Shown here: piece by piece, positions 1 to 7,082 of the stretch
How positions within the stretch are numbered: the first letter of the stretch is position 1
Layout of the letters: each line of letters opens with the position of its first letter
Source: Frankiales bacterium
Lineage (GTDB): Bacteria > Actinomycetota > Actinomycetes > Mycobacteriales > SCTD01
DNA length: 10,830 nt
Reading direction: 5' to 3'
Assembly: GCA_025966295.1 (NCBI GenBank)
Contig: JAOPVD010000327.1
Coordinates: 1-10,830, forward strand
Translations under genes and position numbers: made by a program
The notes under the pieces: generated by a model
The model's input: only the letters and a program-made list of their open reading frames with translations
The model's database searches: none
Told to the model about the DNA's origin: nothing

Positions 1-37
1 GGCGGCCCGGCCGTTGCCGTCTTCCGGGTAGGGCGGG

Positions 38-1144
38 TCAGGCGGCGGCCTCGACCTGCTCGGCGGAGGGGAGGGGATCGTCCGGGACCGGGTCGCGGAG
101 GGCCTTCGCGGCGGCGTTGAGGGAGGCCACCAGCGGTACGCCGAAGATGGCGCCGGGCAGCCCGGCGAGCACCGCGCCGGCGGCCAGCACCAGGGCGATC
201 GCCATCGGGTGCAGGTGGACGTGCCGGCCGACCACGAACGGCTGCAGCACGTGCCCCTCGACCTGGTTCTCGACGACGAGCACGGCCAGGACGATGAGCG
301 CCACCGTGACGCTCTTGGTGACCAGCGTGACGAGGACCGCGAGGCCGCCGAACAGCACCGCACCGATCAGCGGGATGAACGAGCCGAGGAAGACCAGCAC
401 CGACAGGGGCGCCACCAGCGGTACGCCGACGACCAGCAGGGTGATGCCCATCGCCAGGCCGTGGAAGACCGCGACGAGGAAGGTGCCGGTGACGTAGCCG
501 CTGACCGTCGCCCACATCCGGTCGCCGACGTGGTCGGCCCGGCTGCGCGACGTGGTGGGGACCAGGCCGGTCAGCCAGCGCCAGATCCGGGGGCCGTCGT
601 AGAGCATGAAGACGGTGAGGAACAGCGCCAGGACGATCGAGGCGAGCACGTCCGCGGCGGTGCGCCCGGCCGTCAGTACCCCGCTGGCCACCTGGTCCTG
701 GCGGCTGCGCAGGTACTCCACGAGCTGGCTGCCGAGGTCGCCGTGGGTGGCCGGCTTGAGCTTGAGCGGACCGGTCTCCAGCCAGCGCTGGCCCTGGTCG
801 ACCAGGTGGCTGATCTGGTCGACCAGCTGCGGGTACTGCGCGCCGGCCCGGGACACCACGTAGGTCAGCACGCCGCCCAGCACGGCGAGGGCGAGCAGGA
901 CCGCCAGCACGGCGCTCAGCGCCCGGGGCAGCCCGGACCGGCGCAGCCCCCGGTGCACCGGCTGCAGCAGCGCGGTGAGCAGGACCGCCGCGAGCAGCGG
1001 CAGCACCACCTTCTCGAGCCGCTTGAGCACCACCAGCACCACCAGCAGGCCGGCCGCCAGCACGAGCAGTCGCCAGGTCCAGGCGGCGGCCCGGTCCAGC
1101 GCGGGCGGGACCGGGCTCTCGCCGGCGCGCGCGGGTCGGGTCAT
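38..1144 (-). CDS. AI-2E family transporter (PerM/YdiK-like membrane protein)
   Basis: Predicted polytopic inner-membrane protein of 368 residues, the normal size for the AI-2E/PerM family, whose members export varied small molecules or ions; the real substrate here is unknown. Hydrophobic segments lie near residues 24-40, 45-62 and 76-97. A long soluble stretch follows (about 100-160), then membrane segments near 165-182, 217-240, 243-275, 278-292 and 312-345. The family hallmark is the C-terminal block: SFIPLIGA (255-262), then ENQVEGHVLQPFVVGR (292-307) and the Gly-rich GLPGAIFGVPL (328-338). The frame is open up to 1192, but I chose the ATG at 1144: GAGGGG lies 7 bases upstream, the extra 16 residues look non-coding (Gly/Ser/Arg-rich), and the start leaves room for a divergent control region. 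The stop is 38 bases from the left edge. It is transcribed away from the transporter operon and may share its control region. Family assignment is sure; AI-2 transport itself is not implied. Confidence 0.93.
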   Translation of the reverse strand: MTRPARAGESPVPPALDRAAAWTWRLLVLAAGLLVVLVVLKRLEKVVLPLLAAVLLTALLQPVHRGLRRSGLPRALSAVLAVLLALAVLGGVLTYVVSRAGAQYPQLVDQISHLVDQGQRWLETGPLKLKPATHGDLGSQLVEYLRSRQDQVASGVLTAGRTAADVLASIVLALFLTVFMLYDGPRIWRWLTGLVPTTSRSRADHVGDRMWATVSGYVTGTFLVAVFHGLAMGITLLVVGVPLVAPLSVLVFLGSFIPLIGAVLFGGLAVLVTLVTKSVTVALIVLAVLVVENQVEGHVLQPFVVGRHVHLHPMAIALVLAAGAVLAGLPGAIFGVPLVASLNAAAKALRDPVPDDPLPSAEQVEAAA

Positions 1145-1151
1145 GAGTTCA

Positions 1152-1157
1152 CCCCTC
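1152..1157 (-). promoter_or_regulatory. Ribosome binding site deciding the start of the AI-2E family gene
   Basis: Read on the minus strand this is GAGGGG, 7 bases before the ATG at 1144. It supports that start over the upstream in-frame ATG at 1192, which has no comparable purine-rich site. Confidence 0.7.
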
Positions 1158-1189
1158 GGATCCCGAAGGTGTGCCCCGCTTGGAGATCC

Positions 1190-1206
1190 CACAACGATCG
1201 GTTGTG
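1190..1206. repeat. Inverted repeat CACAAC-N5-GTTGTG (candidate operator)
   Basis: Two perfect 6-base arms, CACAAC at 1190-1195 and GTTGTG at 1201-1206, flank the spacer GATCG. The 17-base size and central position in the divergent region fit a dimeric helix-turn-helix regulator site. Operator function is inferred; which protein binds is unknown. Confidence 0.5.
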
Positions 1207-1214
1207 AGATTCAC
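1204..1214. repeat. Short inverted repeat GTGA-GAT-TCAC
   Basis: Perfect 4-base arms GTGA (1204-1207) and TCAC (1211-1214) around GAT. It overlaps the right arm of the CACAAC/GTTGTG dyad, so two proteins, or two states of one protein, could compete here. Four-base arms are short enough to arise by chance. Confidence 0.3.
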
Positions 1215-1220
1215 CTGCTC

Positions 1221-1248
1221 CCTGTGCAGGAGACAGGCCCTCCTGTGC
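1221..1248. repeat. CCTGTGC direct repeat at 21-base spacing, with a nested CAGGAG/CTCCTG dyad
   Basis: CCTGTGC occurs at 1221-1227 and again at 1242-1248, exactly 21 bases apart, about two helical turns, so both copies face the same side of the DNA. Nested between them, CAGGAG (1227-1232) and CTCCTG (1240-1245) form a perfect 6-base inverted repeat with a 7-base spacer. It lies 43-70 bases before the first gene of the operon. It could be an operator or, if transcribed, a leader hairpin; there is no T-run, so it is not an intrinsic terminator. Confidence 0.4.
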
Positions 1249-1280
1249 CGTACTTCACAGCAGGCAACATCGCCGTAACA

Positions 1281-1287
1281 GGGGGAG
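1281..1287 (+). promoter_or_regulatory. Ribosome binding site of the substrate-binding lipoprotein gene
   Basis: GGGGGAG ends 3 bases before the ATG at 1291. The spacing is somewhat short, but the purine run extends back far enough to allow normal pairing. No other in-frame start nearby would keep the signal peptide intact. Confidence 0.6.
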
Positions 1288-1290
1288 CAC

Positions 1291-2769
1291 ATGCGTCGTC
1301 GCGTCGCGAGCCGGCTGGTGGCAGGGCTGGCCGGTGGCGCCGTCCTCGCCGCCTGCTCCTCGGCGCCGGCACCGACCAGCCTGGTGCAGGACGGCGGCAC
1401 GACCGGCGGCCTCACCGCGGGCGGGACCCCGGTCCGCGGGGCGGTCGGGGGGACCGTCCCGGGGACCCCGGGTGGCACCACCGGCACGGCTCCGGCCACC
1501 CGCGGTGGGTCCTCCACCGGCGCGCAGGCGCCCGGCACCGGCCCGGCCGTCCCGGGCACGACGGGCGGCAGCACCGGCGGCACGTCGGGCGCGGTGGCAC
1601 CGGCCCGCACCACGCTGTTCACGCCGGCCGAGGACCGCATCGGCATCACGCCCACCTCGCTGACGATGTGCGCGCACGCCGCGCTCACCTACGGCCAGGC
1701 GTTCGGGACCAAGGACAGCGACTTCAACGTGTACTGGCAGGCGCTCAACACCGAGAAGGGCGGCATCTTCGGCCGCAAGGTGTCGGTGAGCTACGAGAAC
1801 GACAACTACACGCCCACCGACGCGGTGAAGGCCGCGACCGCGTGCAAGGCCAAGAACCCGTTCATGCTGCTCGGCGGCATCGGCTTCGACCAGATCCCGG
1901 CCGTCCGCAACTGGGCGGACGCCAACCACATGCTGTACCTGCACCACTCCGCGACGGTGCAGGGCAGCCAGGGCAAGAAGTACAGCTTCACCGAGCTGCC
2001 GACCGTCGAGCGCCTCGGCGAGGGCTTCGCACAGCTCGCCGTCGCGAAGTACAAGGGCAAGCGGATCGGCATCATCGAGCGGGACAGCAGCAACTGGGCA
2101 CCCGGCGTGCAGGCCTTCAAGGCGATGGCCAAGAAGGCCGGCCTCACCATCGTGGCCGACAAGGCCGTGGCGACGAACAAGGCCAACTACACCGATGAGC
2201 TGACGGCCATGCGCAACGCCAAGGCCGACGTCGTCTGGGTCTGGCTGAACGCGCTCGAGTCCACCCAGCTCATCAAGCAGAGCAAGGTGCAGCAGTTCAG
2301 CCCGAACTGGCTGATGTTCCCGTTCAACCTGACGAGCCAGACCCTCGACGGCGACGCGATGACGCCGCCGCTGGACGGGGTGGCGATGTACCCGGCGTAC
2401 TCGCAGGGCGACTACTCCGGCTCGTTCGCGCCCTACGCCAGCGACATGAAGGAGTTCGAGCGGCAGTACCGGCAGTACGACCCGGACGTCGACCTGTCCG
2501 GCATCGGCGGCGACCTGCTGTTCCTGAACTGGACCGCGCAGAAGGCCCTGCACGTGCAGCTCCTGCAGTGCGGCAAGGACTGCACCCGCAACCGGTTCGT
2601 GGACGTCCTGCTCGGCTACACCGGCCAGTCGCCGGGTAAGACCGCGTGCCCCATCGACTTCCGCGGCGACGGCCACCACGGCTCCGACTCGGTGGTGTTC
2701 ATGCAGACCTACCGGGCGGCGTCCGGCAAGGTGAACTGGCGCAACACCGCCGCCTGCGTGCGGCCCTGA
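1291..2769 (+). CDS. ABC transporter substrate-binding lipoprotein, LivK-like (type 1 periplasmic binding fold)
   Basis: Extracellular ligand-binding subunit of the importer encoded by the next three genes, 492 residues. The N-terminus is a lipoprotein signal: Arg-rich start (2-4), hydrophobic core (9-20) and lipobox LAAC at 19-22, with Cys22 the predicted lipidation site. A low-complexity Gly/Thr/Pro/Ser linker runs from about 36 to 106 and probably lifts the binding domain off the membrane. The folded domain starts near 110 and shows the usual pattern of this family: NTEKGGIFGRKV, then a helix before a strand with GGIGFDQIP, and later KRIGIIERDSSNWAPG. Family members usually have about 370-420 residues, so the excess is the linker. 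Six cysteines remain in the mature domain, beginning with Cys127 and with the last four in the final 60 residues, so disulfides are likely. The ligand cannot be deduced; the downstream CoA ligase and hydrolases argue against a plain amino acid. The stop overlaps the next start (TGATG). Confidence 0.9.
   Translation: MRRRVASRLVAGLAGGAVLAACSSAPAPTSLVQDGGTTGGLTAGGTPVRGAVGGTVPGTPGGTTGTAPATRGGSSTGAQAPGTGPAVPGTTGGSTGGTSGAVAPARTTLFTPAEDRIGITPTSLTMCAHAALTYGQAFGTKDSDFNVYWQALNTEKGGIFGRKVSVSYENDNYTPTDAVKAATACKAKNPFMLLGGIGFDQIPAVRNWADANHMLYLHHSATVQGSQGKKYSFTELPTVERLGEGFAQLAVAKYKGKRIGIIERDSSNWAPGVQAFKAMAKKAGLTIVADKAVATNKANYTDELTAMRNAKADVVWVWLNALESTQLIKQSKVQQFSPNWLMFPFNLTSQTLDGDAMTPPLDGVAMYPAYSQGDYSGSFAPYASDMKEFERQYRQYDPDVDLSGIGGDLLFLNWTAQKALHVQLLQCGKDCTRNRFVDVLLGYTGQSPGKTACPIDFRGDGHHGSDSVVFMQTYRAASGKVNWRNTAACVRP
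1438..1472 (+). repeat. G-run and palindrome cluster inside the lipoprotein linker coding region
   Basis: G-runs of 4, 6, 4 and 3 fall at 1438-1441, 1447-1452, 1461-1464 and 1470-1472. Two palindromes overlap them: GGGAC-C-GTCCC at 1450-1460 and CCGGGG-A-CCCCGG at 1459-1471. They encode Gly/Pro/Thr of the linker, so the pattern may simply reflect biased codons in low-complexity protein. Confidence 0.5.
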
Positions 2770-3668
2770 TGGGCCAGGTCCTGGTCCTCGGGCTCATCAA
2801 CGCCGGCATCTACGCGGTCTTCGCCCTCGGGGTGGTGCTGGTCTACCGGGGCACCGGCGTCCTGACCTTCGCGCAGGGCGAGATCGGCACGCTGGGTCTC
2901 TACGTCGCCTACGTGCTGGTGACCGAGCAGCACCTGCCCTGGCTGGTCGGCGCGGCGGGGGCGCTGCTGGTCACCACCGCGCTCGGCGCCGCCTTCGAGC
3001 TGCTCTTGGTACGGCGGATGGTGGCCGCCGACCCGGTCTCCACCGCGGTGCTCACCGTCGGGCTGGGGCTGACGATCCTGGCTTGCGAGTTCTTCTTCTT
3101 CGGGGCCAGCCCGCGGGTGCTCGACCCGCCGTTCCTGGCGGCCAGCTTCACGGTCGCCGGCGTCGTCGTGACGCCCACCCAGGTGGCCGCGCTGGTGGTC
3201 GCGCTGGCGCTCGGCTTCGGCCTGCAGGCCGTGCTGCGGCGCACCGACTTCGGCCTCGGGATCCTCGCGGCCTCGCAGGACGCCGCGGCGGTCCGGCTCG
3301 TCGGCATCCCGCTGTCGCGCATCACGCTGGTGCTCTGGTCCGGCGGCGCCTTCCTCGCCGGCCTGGCCGCGCTGCTCGTCGAGCCCACCGTCGGTACGGT
3401 CACCCCCGGGTACGCCAGCGAGCTGTTCGTCGTCGGGCTGGCGGCGGCGGTGATCGGCGGGCTGACCAGCCTGCCCGGCGCGGTCGTGGGCGGCGTCGTG
3501 CTCGGCATCGCGGAGTCCGCCGCCAGCCGCTACCTCAGCGACGCGAACATCCCGGGGCTGCGCTACGTCACCGTCTTCGCGGTGCTGCTCGCGGTCCTCC
3601 TGTACCGCGCCCTCGCCCCCGAGCTGCGGCGCCGGCTGGCGCCCGCGCCGGCCGGAGCGACCGCATGA
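2769..3668 (+). CDS. livH: Branched-chain amino acid-type ABC transporter permease, LivH family
   Basis: First membrane subunit of a HAAT-family ABC importer, 299 residues, a typical LivH length. The opening GLINAGIYAVFALGVVLVYR (8-27) followed by GTGVLTFAQGE (28-38) is the family signature. Around eight hydrophobic segments follow. The cytoplasmic loop near residues 160-180, with AASQDAAAVRLVGI, matches the place where the ATPases dock. The C-terminal part has the conserved AAVIGGLTSLPGAVVGG segment, then a short Arg/Ala/Pro tail. The frame is open upstream to 2646, but that part lies in another frame of the lipoprotein gene; the ATG at 2769 overlaps the previous stop by one base (TGATG) and gives the normal LivH N-terminus. 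No Shine-Dalgarno site is visible, so translation probably depends on coupling. The symbol reflects family, not proven substrate. Confidence 0.92.
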   Translation: MGQVLVLGLINAGIYAVFALGVVLVYRGTGVLTFAQGEIGTLGLYVAYVLVTEQHLPWLVGAAGALLVTTALGAAFELLLVRRMVAADPVSTAVLTVGLGLTILACEFFFFGASPRVLDPPFLAASFTVAGVVVTPTQVAALVVALALGFGLQAVLRRTDFGLGILAASQDAAAVRLVGIPLSRITLVLWSGGAFLAGLAALLVEPTVGTVTPGYASELFVVGLAAAVIGGLTSLPGAVVGGVVLGIAESAASRYLSDANIPGLRYVTVFAVLLAVLLYRALAPELRRRLAPAPAGATA

Positions 3669-5536
3669 CCAGCGCTGCGGTCCGGCCGCTGCGACTGCAG
3701 GTGGGCCGGCTGCCGGTGCCGTGGACCGTGGTGGCGCTGCTGCTCGCGGCCGTCGTACCGCCGCTGGCCGGCGGGACCGCGCTGCTGTCGGACACCCACG
3801 CGCTGGTGCTGGCCAAGGGCGCCGGCTTCGCGATGGCGGCGCTGTCCCTCAACCTGCTGATGGGCTACGCCGGCCAGATCAGCCTGGGGCAGTTCGCCTT
3901 CGTCGGGATCGGGGCGTTCGTCACCGGCATGGTCACCGGGGTCGAGGATCTGCGGCTGCCGTGGCTGGTCGGGGTGCTCGCCGCGGCGGCGGCCGGCGGG
4001 CTGCTGGCGTTCCTGGTGGGGCTACCGGCGCTGCGGCTGCGCGGTCTCTACCTCGCGGTCGTCACCATCAGCGTGGCCTACGTCTGCTGGCAGGGGCTGT
4101 TCCGGATCGAGAGCATCGGCGGGGGCTCGGCCGGCAAGGTGATCCCGCGCCCGTACGTCGGCAGCAGCTCCTTCTCCAGCAACGCCGACTTCCTCGCGCT
4201 GGCGCTGGTCGCGCTGGTCGTCGTCTGGGCGGTCGACGCCCAGGTGACCCGGACCCGGATCGGCCGGGCGTTCCGCGCGGTGAAGGCCGACGAGCAGGTC
4301 GCCGCGTCGTTCGGCATCGACGTCGCCGCCACCAAGCTGCTGGCCTTCACCCTGGCCGGCGCGATGGCCGGCGTCGGCGGGGCGGTCTACGGCACCGCCT
4401 ACGGCACCGTCACCGGCGACACCTTCGACTACGCCACCAGCCTGCTGCTCGTCGTCATCGTGGTGGTCGGTGGCCTCGGCAGCCGGGCCGGTGTCGTCAT
4501 CGCGGCGTTCTTCACCGTGCTGCTGCCGGACCTGCTGGTGGCGCTGTTCGGCAGCGGCATCCGCGGCCTCGACCTGGTGCTCAACGGGGTGCTGCTGATG
4601 CTCACCGTGGCCTTCAACCCCGAGGGCATGGCGGGCGCGGTCCGGCACAGCCGCGAGCTGCGCCGCCAGCGCCGCGGTGGGGAGCCGCCGCTGCCGCCCA
4701 CCCGGCCGCACCTGCCCGACCTGGGTCGTCCCGCCGGCATGCCGGCGCCCCGCAAGACCCGACCGGGTACGGCGGTCCTGGAGGCGCGCGGCGTCAGCGT
4801 CCGGTTCGGCGGCCTGCAGGCCGTCGACGGCGCCAGCCTGCGGGTGGACCGTGGCACCATCGTCGGGCTGATGGGGCCCAACGGCGCCGGCAAGACCACG
4901 CTGTTCAACGCCCTGTCCGGCGCCCTGACGCCGGACAGCGGCACCGTGCACTTCCTGGGCGAGGACGTCTCCGCGCTGCCGCCGCACGCCCGGGCCGCCC
5001 GCGGGATGGGCCGCACCTTCCAGCTCATCGGGCTGGCCAAGGACCAGTCGGTCTACGAGAACCTCCTGATCGCCCAGCACCTCGCCGCGCCGTACGGGGT
5101 GCTCGCGGCGCTGACCAGCCTGGGTTCCCGCGGCTGGGAGAAGCAGGTCCGCGAGCGCGCCGACCACACCCTCGACGGGCTCGGCTTCGGGCGGTTCCGC
5201 AACACCCCGGTCGGGCGGCTCTCGCACGGCCAGCAGCGGATCGTCGAGATCGGCTGCGCCCTGGTCACCAGCCCGGAGCTGCTCATGCTGGACGAGCCCA
5301 GCGCCGGCATGAGCCCGGCCGCCGCCGAGGACCTGGCGGCCACCCTGCTGGACATCCGCGACCAGCTCGGCCGGACCGTGCTGCTCATCGAGCACAACGT
5401 CCCGCTGGTGCTCGGCACCGCGGACGAGCTCTACGTCATGGACACCGGCCGTGTCATCGCCGACGGCGAGCCCGGCGAGGTGGTGACCCGGCCGGAGGTC
5501 GTCACCGCCTACCTCGGACAGGCGGTGACGGCATGA
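3665..5536 (+). CDS. Fused ABC transporter permease and ATP-binding protein (LivM-LivG fusion)
   Basis: One 623-residue polypeptide joins the second membrane subunit and the first ATPase of the importer. Residues 1-325 are LivM-like: hydrophobic segments from about 20, the signature NLLMGYAGQISLGQ at 63-76, the coupling loop AVKADEQVAASFGIDVAATK, and later VVVGGLGSRAG. A basic, Pro-rich linker covers about 326-370. Residues 371-623 are a full LivG-like ATPase: Walker A GPNGAGKTT (404-412), signature LSHGQQ (519-524, His in place of the commoner Gly), Walker B LLMLDEP (539-545) and switch His577 in LIEH. No stop or internal start with a good ribosome site separates the halves. Such fusions are known in actinobacterial HAAT importers. 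The ATG at 3665 overlaps the previous stop (ATGA), with GGAG 7 bases upstream at 3654-3657. The open frame runs back to 3083, but that part is out of frame with livH and discarded. Confidence 0.93.
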   Translation: MTSAAVRPLRLQVGRLPVPWTVVALLLAAVVPPLAGGTALLSDTHALVLAKGAGFAMAALSLNLLMGYAGQISLGQFAFVGIGAFVTGMVTGVEDLRLPWLVGVLAAAAAGGLLAFLVGLPALRLRGLYLAVVTISVAYVCWQGLFRIESIGGGSAGKVIPRPYVGSSSFSSNADFLALALVALVVVWAVDAQVTRTRIGRAFRAVKADEQVAASFGIDVAATKLLAFTLAGAMAGVGGAVYGTAYGTVTGDTFDYATSLLLVVIVVVGGLGSRAGVVIAAFFTVLLPDLLVALFGSGIRGLDLVLNGVLLMLTVAFNPEGMAGAVRHSRELRRQRRGGEPPLPPTRPHLPDLGRPAGMPAPRKTRPGTAVLEARGVSVRFGGLQAVDGASLRVDRGTIVGLMGPNGAGKTTLFNALSGALTPDSGTVHFLGEDVSALPPHARAARGMGRTFQLIGLAKDQSVYENLLIAQHLAAPYGVLAALTSLGSRGWEKQVRERADHTLDGLGFGRFRNTPVGRLSHGQQRIVEIGCALVTSPELLMLDEPSAGMSPAAAEDLAATLLDIRDQLGRTVLLIEHNVPLVLGTADELYVMDTGRVIADGEPGEVVTRPEVVTAYLGQAVTA

Positions 5537-6303
5537 CCCTGCTCGAGCTGCACGACGTGACGGCCGGCTTCGGTGCGGTGACCGTCCTGCACGGCATCAC
5601 GATGTCGGTCGCGGAGGGCTCCATCGCCGGGGTCTTCGGCCTCAACGGCGCCGGCAAGTCGGTGACGATGAAGGCCATCGGCGGGACGGTGCCCGCCCGC
5701 AGCGGCCAGGTCCTGTTCGAGGGCGAGGACATCACCCGGCTGTCGCCCGAGAAGCGGGTGGCGCGGGGGATGGGGCACGTGCCGCAGGGCCGCCAGGTGT
5801 TCCCGCAGCTCACCGTCGAGGAGAACCTCCGCCTCGGCGCCTACACCCTGCGGCGCAAGGACAAGGGGCGCTACGGACCGGCGCTGGACAGTGTCTTCGA
5901 CCGCTTCCCGGTCCTGAAGCAGCGGCGCCAGCAGCTGGCCGGCACCATGTCCGGCGGGCAGCAGGCCTCGCTCGCCGTGGCCCGGGCGCTCATCAACCAG
6001 CCGCGGCTGATCCTCGTCGACGAGCCGTCCGCCGGGCTGTCGCCGGTCGCGCAGCTCGAGCTGCGCGAGGTGCTTCAGGTCGTCAAGGACAGCGGCGTGA
6101 CGATGGTGCTGGTCGAGCAGAACATCGCCTTCGGGCTGTCGCTGGTCGACACCGCGCACCTGCTGCAGACCGGGGTTGTCGTGCACACCGCCCCGGTGTC
6201 CGAACTCGACGACGACACCCTCGCCACCCACCTCGGCATCGGCAAGGTGCTCGCCGGCGCCACCGGATCGGCGCTGTCCGCGCGGAAGGGCTCGAAGCGA
6301 TGA
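5533..6303 (+). CDS. livF: Branched-chain amino acid-type ABC transporter ATP-binding protein, LivF family
   Basis: Second ATPase of the importer, 256 residues, slightly longer than typical LivF because of a C-terminal tail ending in Lys/Arg. Walker A is GLNGAGKSV (36-44), with Val after the Lys-Ser pair where Thr or Ser is more usual; the core GxxGxGK[ST] is intact. The signature MSGGQQ is at 139-144 and Walker B LILVDEP at 159-165. The switch position reads VEQN (194-197), with Gln196 in place of His; this Gln is normal for the LivF family and helps tell it from LivG. It should pair with the LivG half of the fusion just upstream. The ATG at 5533 overlaps the previous stop (ATGA); only a weak GGCGGTGA-like site precedes it. 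A longer open frame running back to 3721 is a shadow of the fusion gene. Confidence 0.93.
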   Translation: MTLLELHDVTAGFGAVTVLHGITMSVAEGSIAGVFGLNGAGKSVTMKAIGGTVPARSGQVLFEGEDITRLSPEKRVARGMGHVPQGRQVFPQLTVEENLRLGAYTLRRKDKGRYGPALDSVFDRFPVLKQRRQQLAGTMSGGQQASLAVARALINQPRLILVDEPSAGLSPVAQLELREVLQVVKDSGVTMVLVEQNIAFGLSLVDTAHLLQTGVVVHTAPVSELDDDTLATHLGIGKVLAGATGSALSARKGSKR

Positions 6304-7082
6304 TCGTGACGCGACCGGACGGGGCGCAGATCGCCTGGGACGCAACGGGTTCCGGCCCGGCGGTGCTGCTCGTGATGGGGCTGGCCTACCCGGCCGTGTC
6401 GTGGTTCCGGCAGGTGCCGGCGCTCGCCCAGCACCACCGCGTCATCACCGTCGACAACCGCGGCGCCGGCCGGACCGGCGACGTCGCCGGGGCGCCGTAC
6501 ACGGTGGAGCTGATGACCGAGGACCTGCTCGCGGTCCTCGACGCGGCCGGTGAGGAGCAGGCCCACGTCGTCGGGATGTCGATGGGCGGGCTGATGGCGC
6601 AGGAGCTGGGGCTGAGCCACCCGGAGCGGCTGCTGTCGCTGGCGCTGCTCGCCACCCACCCGGGCATCACGCACGGGGTGTGGCCGGAGGAGGTCCTCGC
6701 GTTCCTCCAGGCCCGGGCCACCATGACCCCGGATGAGAGCCGCGAGGCCTCGATCCCCTACAACTACGCGGCCACCACGTCCCCCCAGCGGATCGCGGAG
6801 GACTGGGCGGTACGGGCCGACGGCACGGCCAGCGCCGCCGGCTACGCCGCGCAGGGCGGGACGGCGCTCTGGTCCGGCTACGAGCGGCTGCCCGAGATGA
6901 CCGTGCGGACCCTGCTGCTGCACGGCGCGGAGGACCGGCTCGTCGTACCGGCCAACGCCGAGCGGATCGCCGACCGGGTCCCGGGCGCGAAGATCGTGCT
7001 GCTGCAGGACGCGAACCACCTGCTCACCACCGACCAGACCCACACGGTCAACCAGCTGCTGCTCGAGTGGTTCGCACCGTGA
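6300..7082 (+). CDS. Cytoplasmic alpha/beta-fold hydrolase
   Basis: A 260-residue serine hydrolase of the alpha/beta fold, with no signal peptide, so cytoplasmic. The nucleophile elbow is GMSMG with Ser94. Asp212 in the HGAEDRLV segment and His240 in QDANHLL complete a plausible catalytic triad at normal spacing. MGLAYP (26-31) after the first strands supplies the oxyanion region, and DNRGAGRTG (52-60) is the usual loop after strand 4 in this fold. The general look is like 3-oxoadipate enol-lactonases and related carboxylesterases, but the exact substrate is not decided by these motifs. The ATG overlaps the livF stop (ATGA), and GGAAGGG lies 9 bases upstream at 6284-6290. Placed right after an importer and before a CoA ligase, it may open an ester, lactone or amide to yield the acid that the ligase activates. 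Confidence 0.9.
   Translation: MIVTRPDGAQIAWDATGSGPAVLLVMGLAYPAVSWFRQVPALAQHHRVITVDNRGAGRTGDVAGAPYTVELMTEDLLAVLDAAGEEQAHVVGMSMGGLMAQELGLSHPERLLSLALLATHPGITHGVWPEEVLAFLQARATMTPDESREASIPYNYAATTSPQRIAEDWAVRADGTASAAGYAAQGGTALWSGYERLPEMTVRTLLLHGAEDRLVVPANAERIADRVPGAKIVLLQDANHLLTTDQTHTVNQLLLEWFAP

Larger units (their letters stand above)
1145..1290. promoter_or_regulatory. Divergent intergenic control region
   Basis: This is the only non-coding stretch of any size in the window. It separates the minus-strand AI-2E family gene from the plus-strand transporter operon, so promoters for both should lie here. I could not find a convincing -35/-10 pair on either strand; TTGTGA at 1202-1207 and TACTTC at 1251-1256 resemble such boxes only weakly and are not correctly spaced from partners. 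The region is rich in short dyads and repeats, listed separately, which suits operator sites. As the plus-strand genes that follow are all overlapping, this is probably the main control point for the whole operon. Confidence 0.6.

Noticed and set aside
1..37. Possible end of another gene or terminator at the left edge
   Set aside because: Thirty-seven bases are too few to assign, and no hairpin with T-run follows the minus-strand stop.
209..1207. 332-codon plus-strand open frame opposite the AI-2E family gene
   Set aside because: Its product is nearly all Gln, His, Asp, Arg and Gly without hydrophobic core, the typical antisense image of a membrane protein.
1145..1290. Intrinsic terminator or riboswitch between the divergent genes
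   Set aside because: The hairpin-forming CAGGAG/CTCCTG pair has only 6-base arms and no following T-run, and I saw no conserved riboswitch core.
1255..2679. 474-codon open frame on the minus strand opposite the lipoprotein gene
   Set aside because: Its translation is Arg/Ala/Val/His-rich with no recognisable motif, and it lies fully opposite a gene with lipobox and family motifs. Long antisense frames are expected when third codon positions are nearly all G or C.
4022..5395. 457-codon minus-strand open frame opposite the LivM-LivG fusion
   Set aside because: Low-complexity Gly/Ala/Asp/His/Gln composition without domains, while the plus strand carries Walker A, signature and Walker B motifs in order.
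3721..5532. Long plus-strand extension upstream of livF in the livF frame
   Set aside because: The sequence is Arg/Gly/Ala-rich and out of frame with the LivM-LivG fusion; normal LivF begins at the ATG at 5533.
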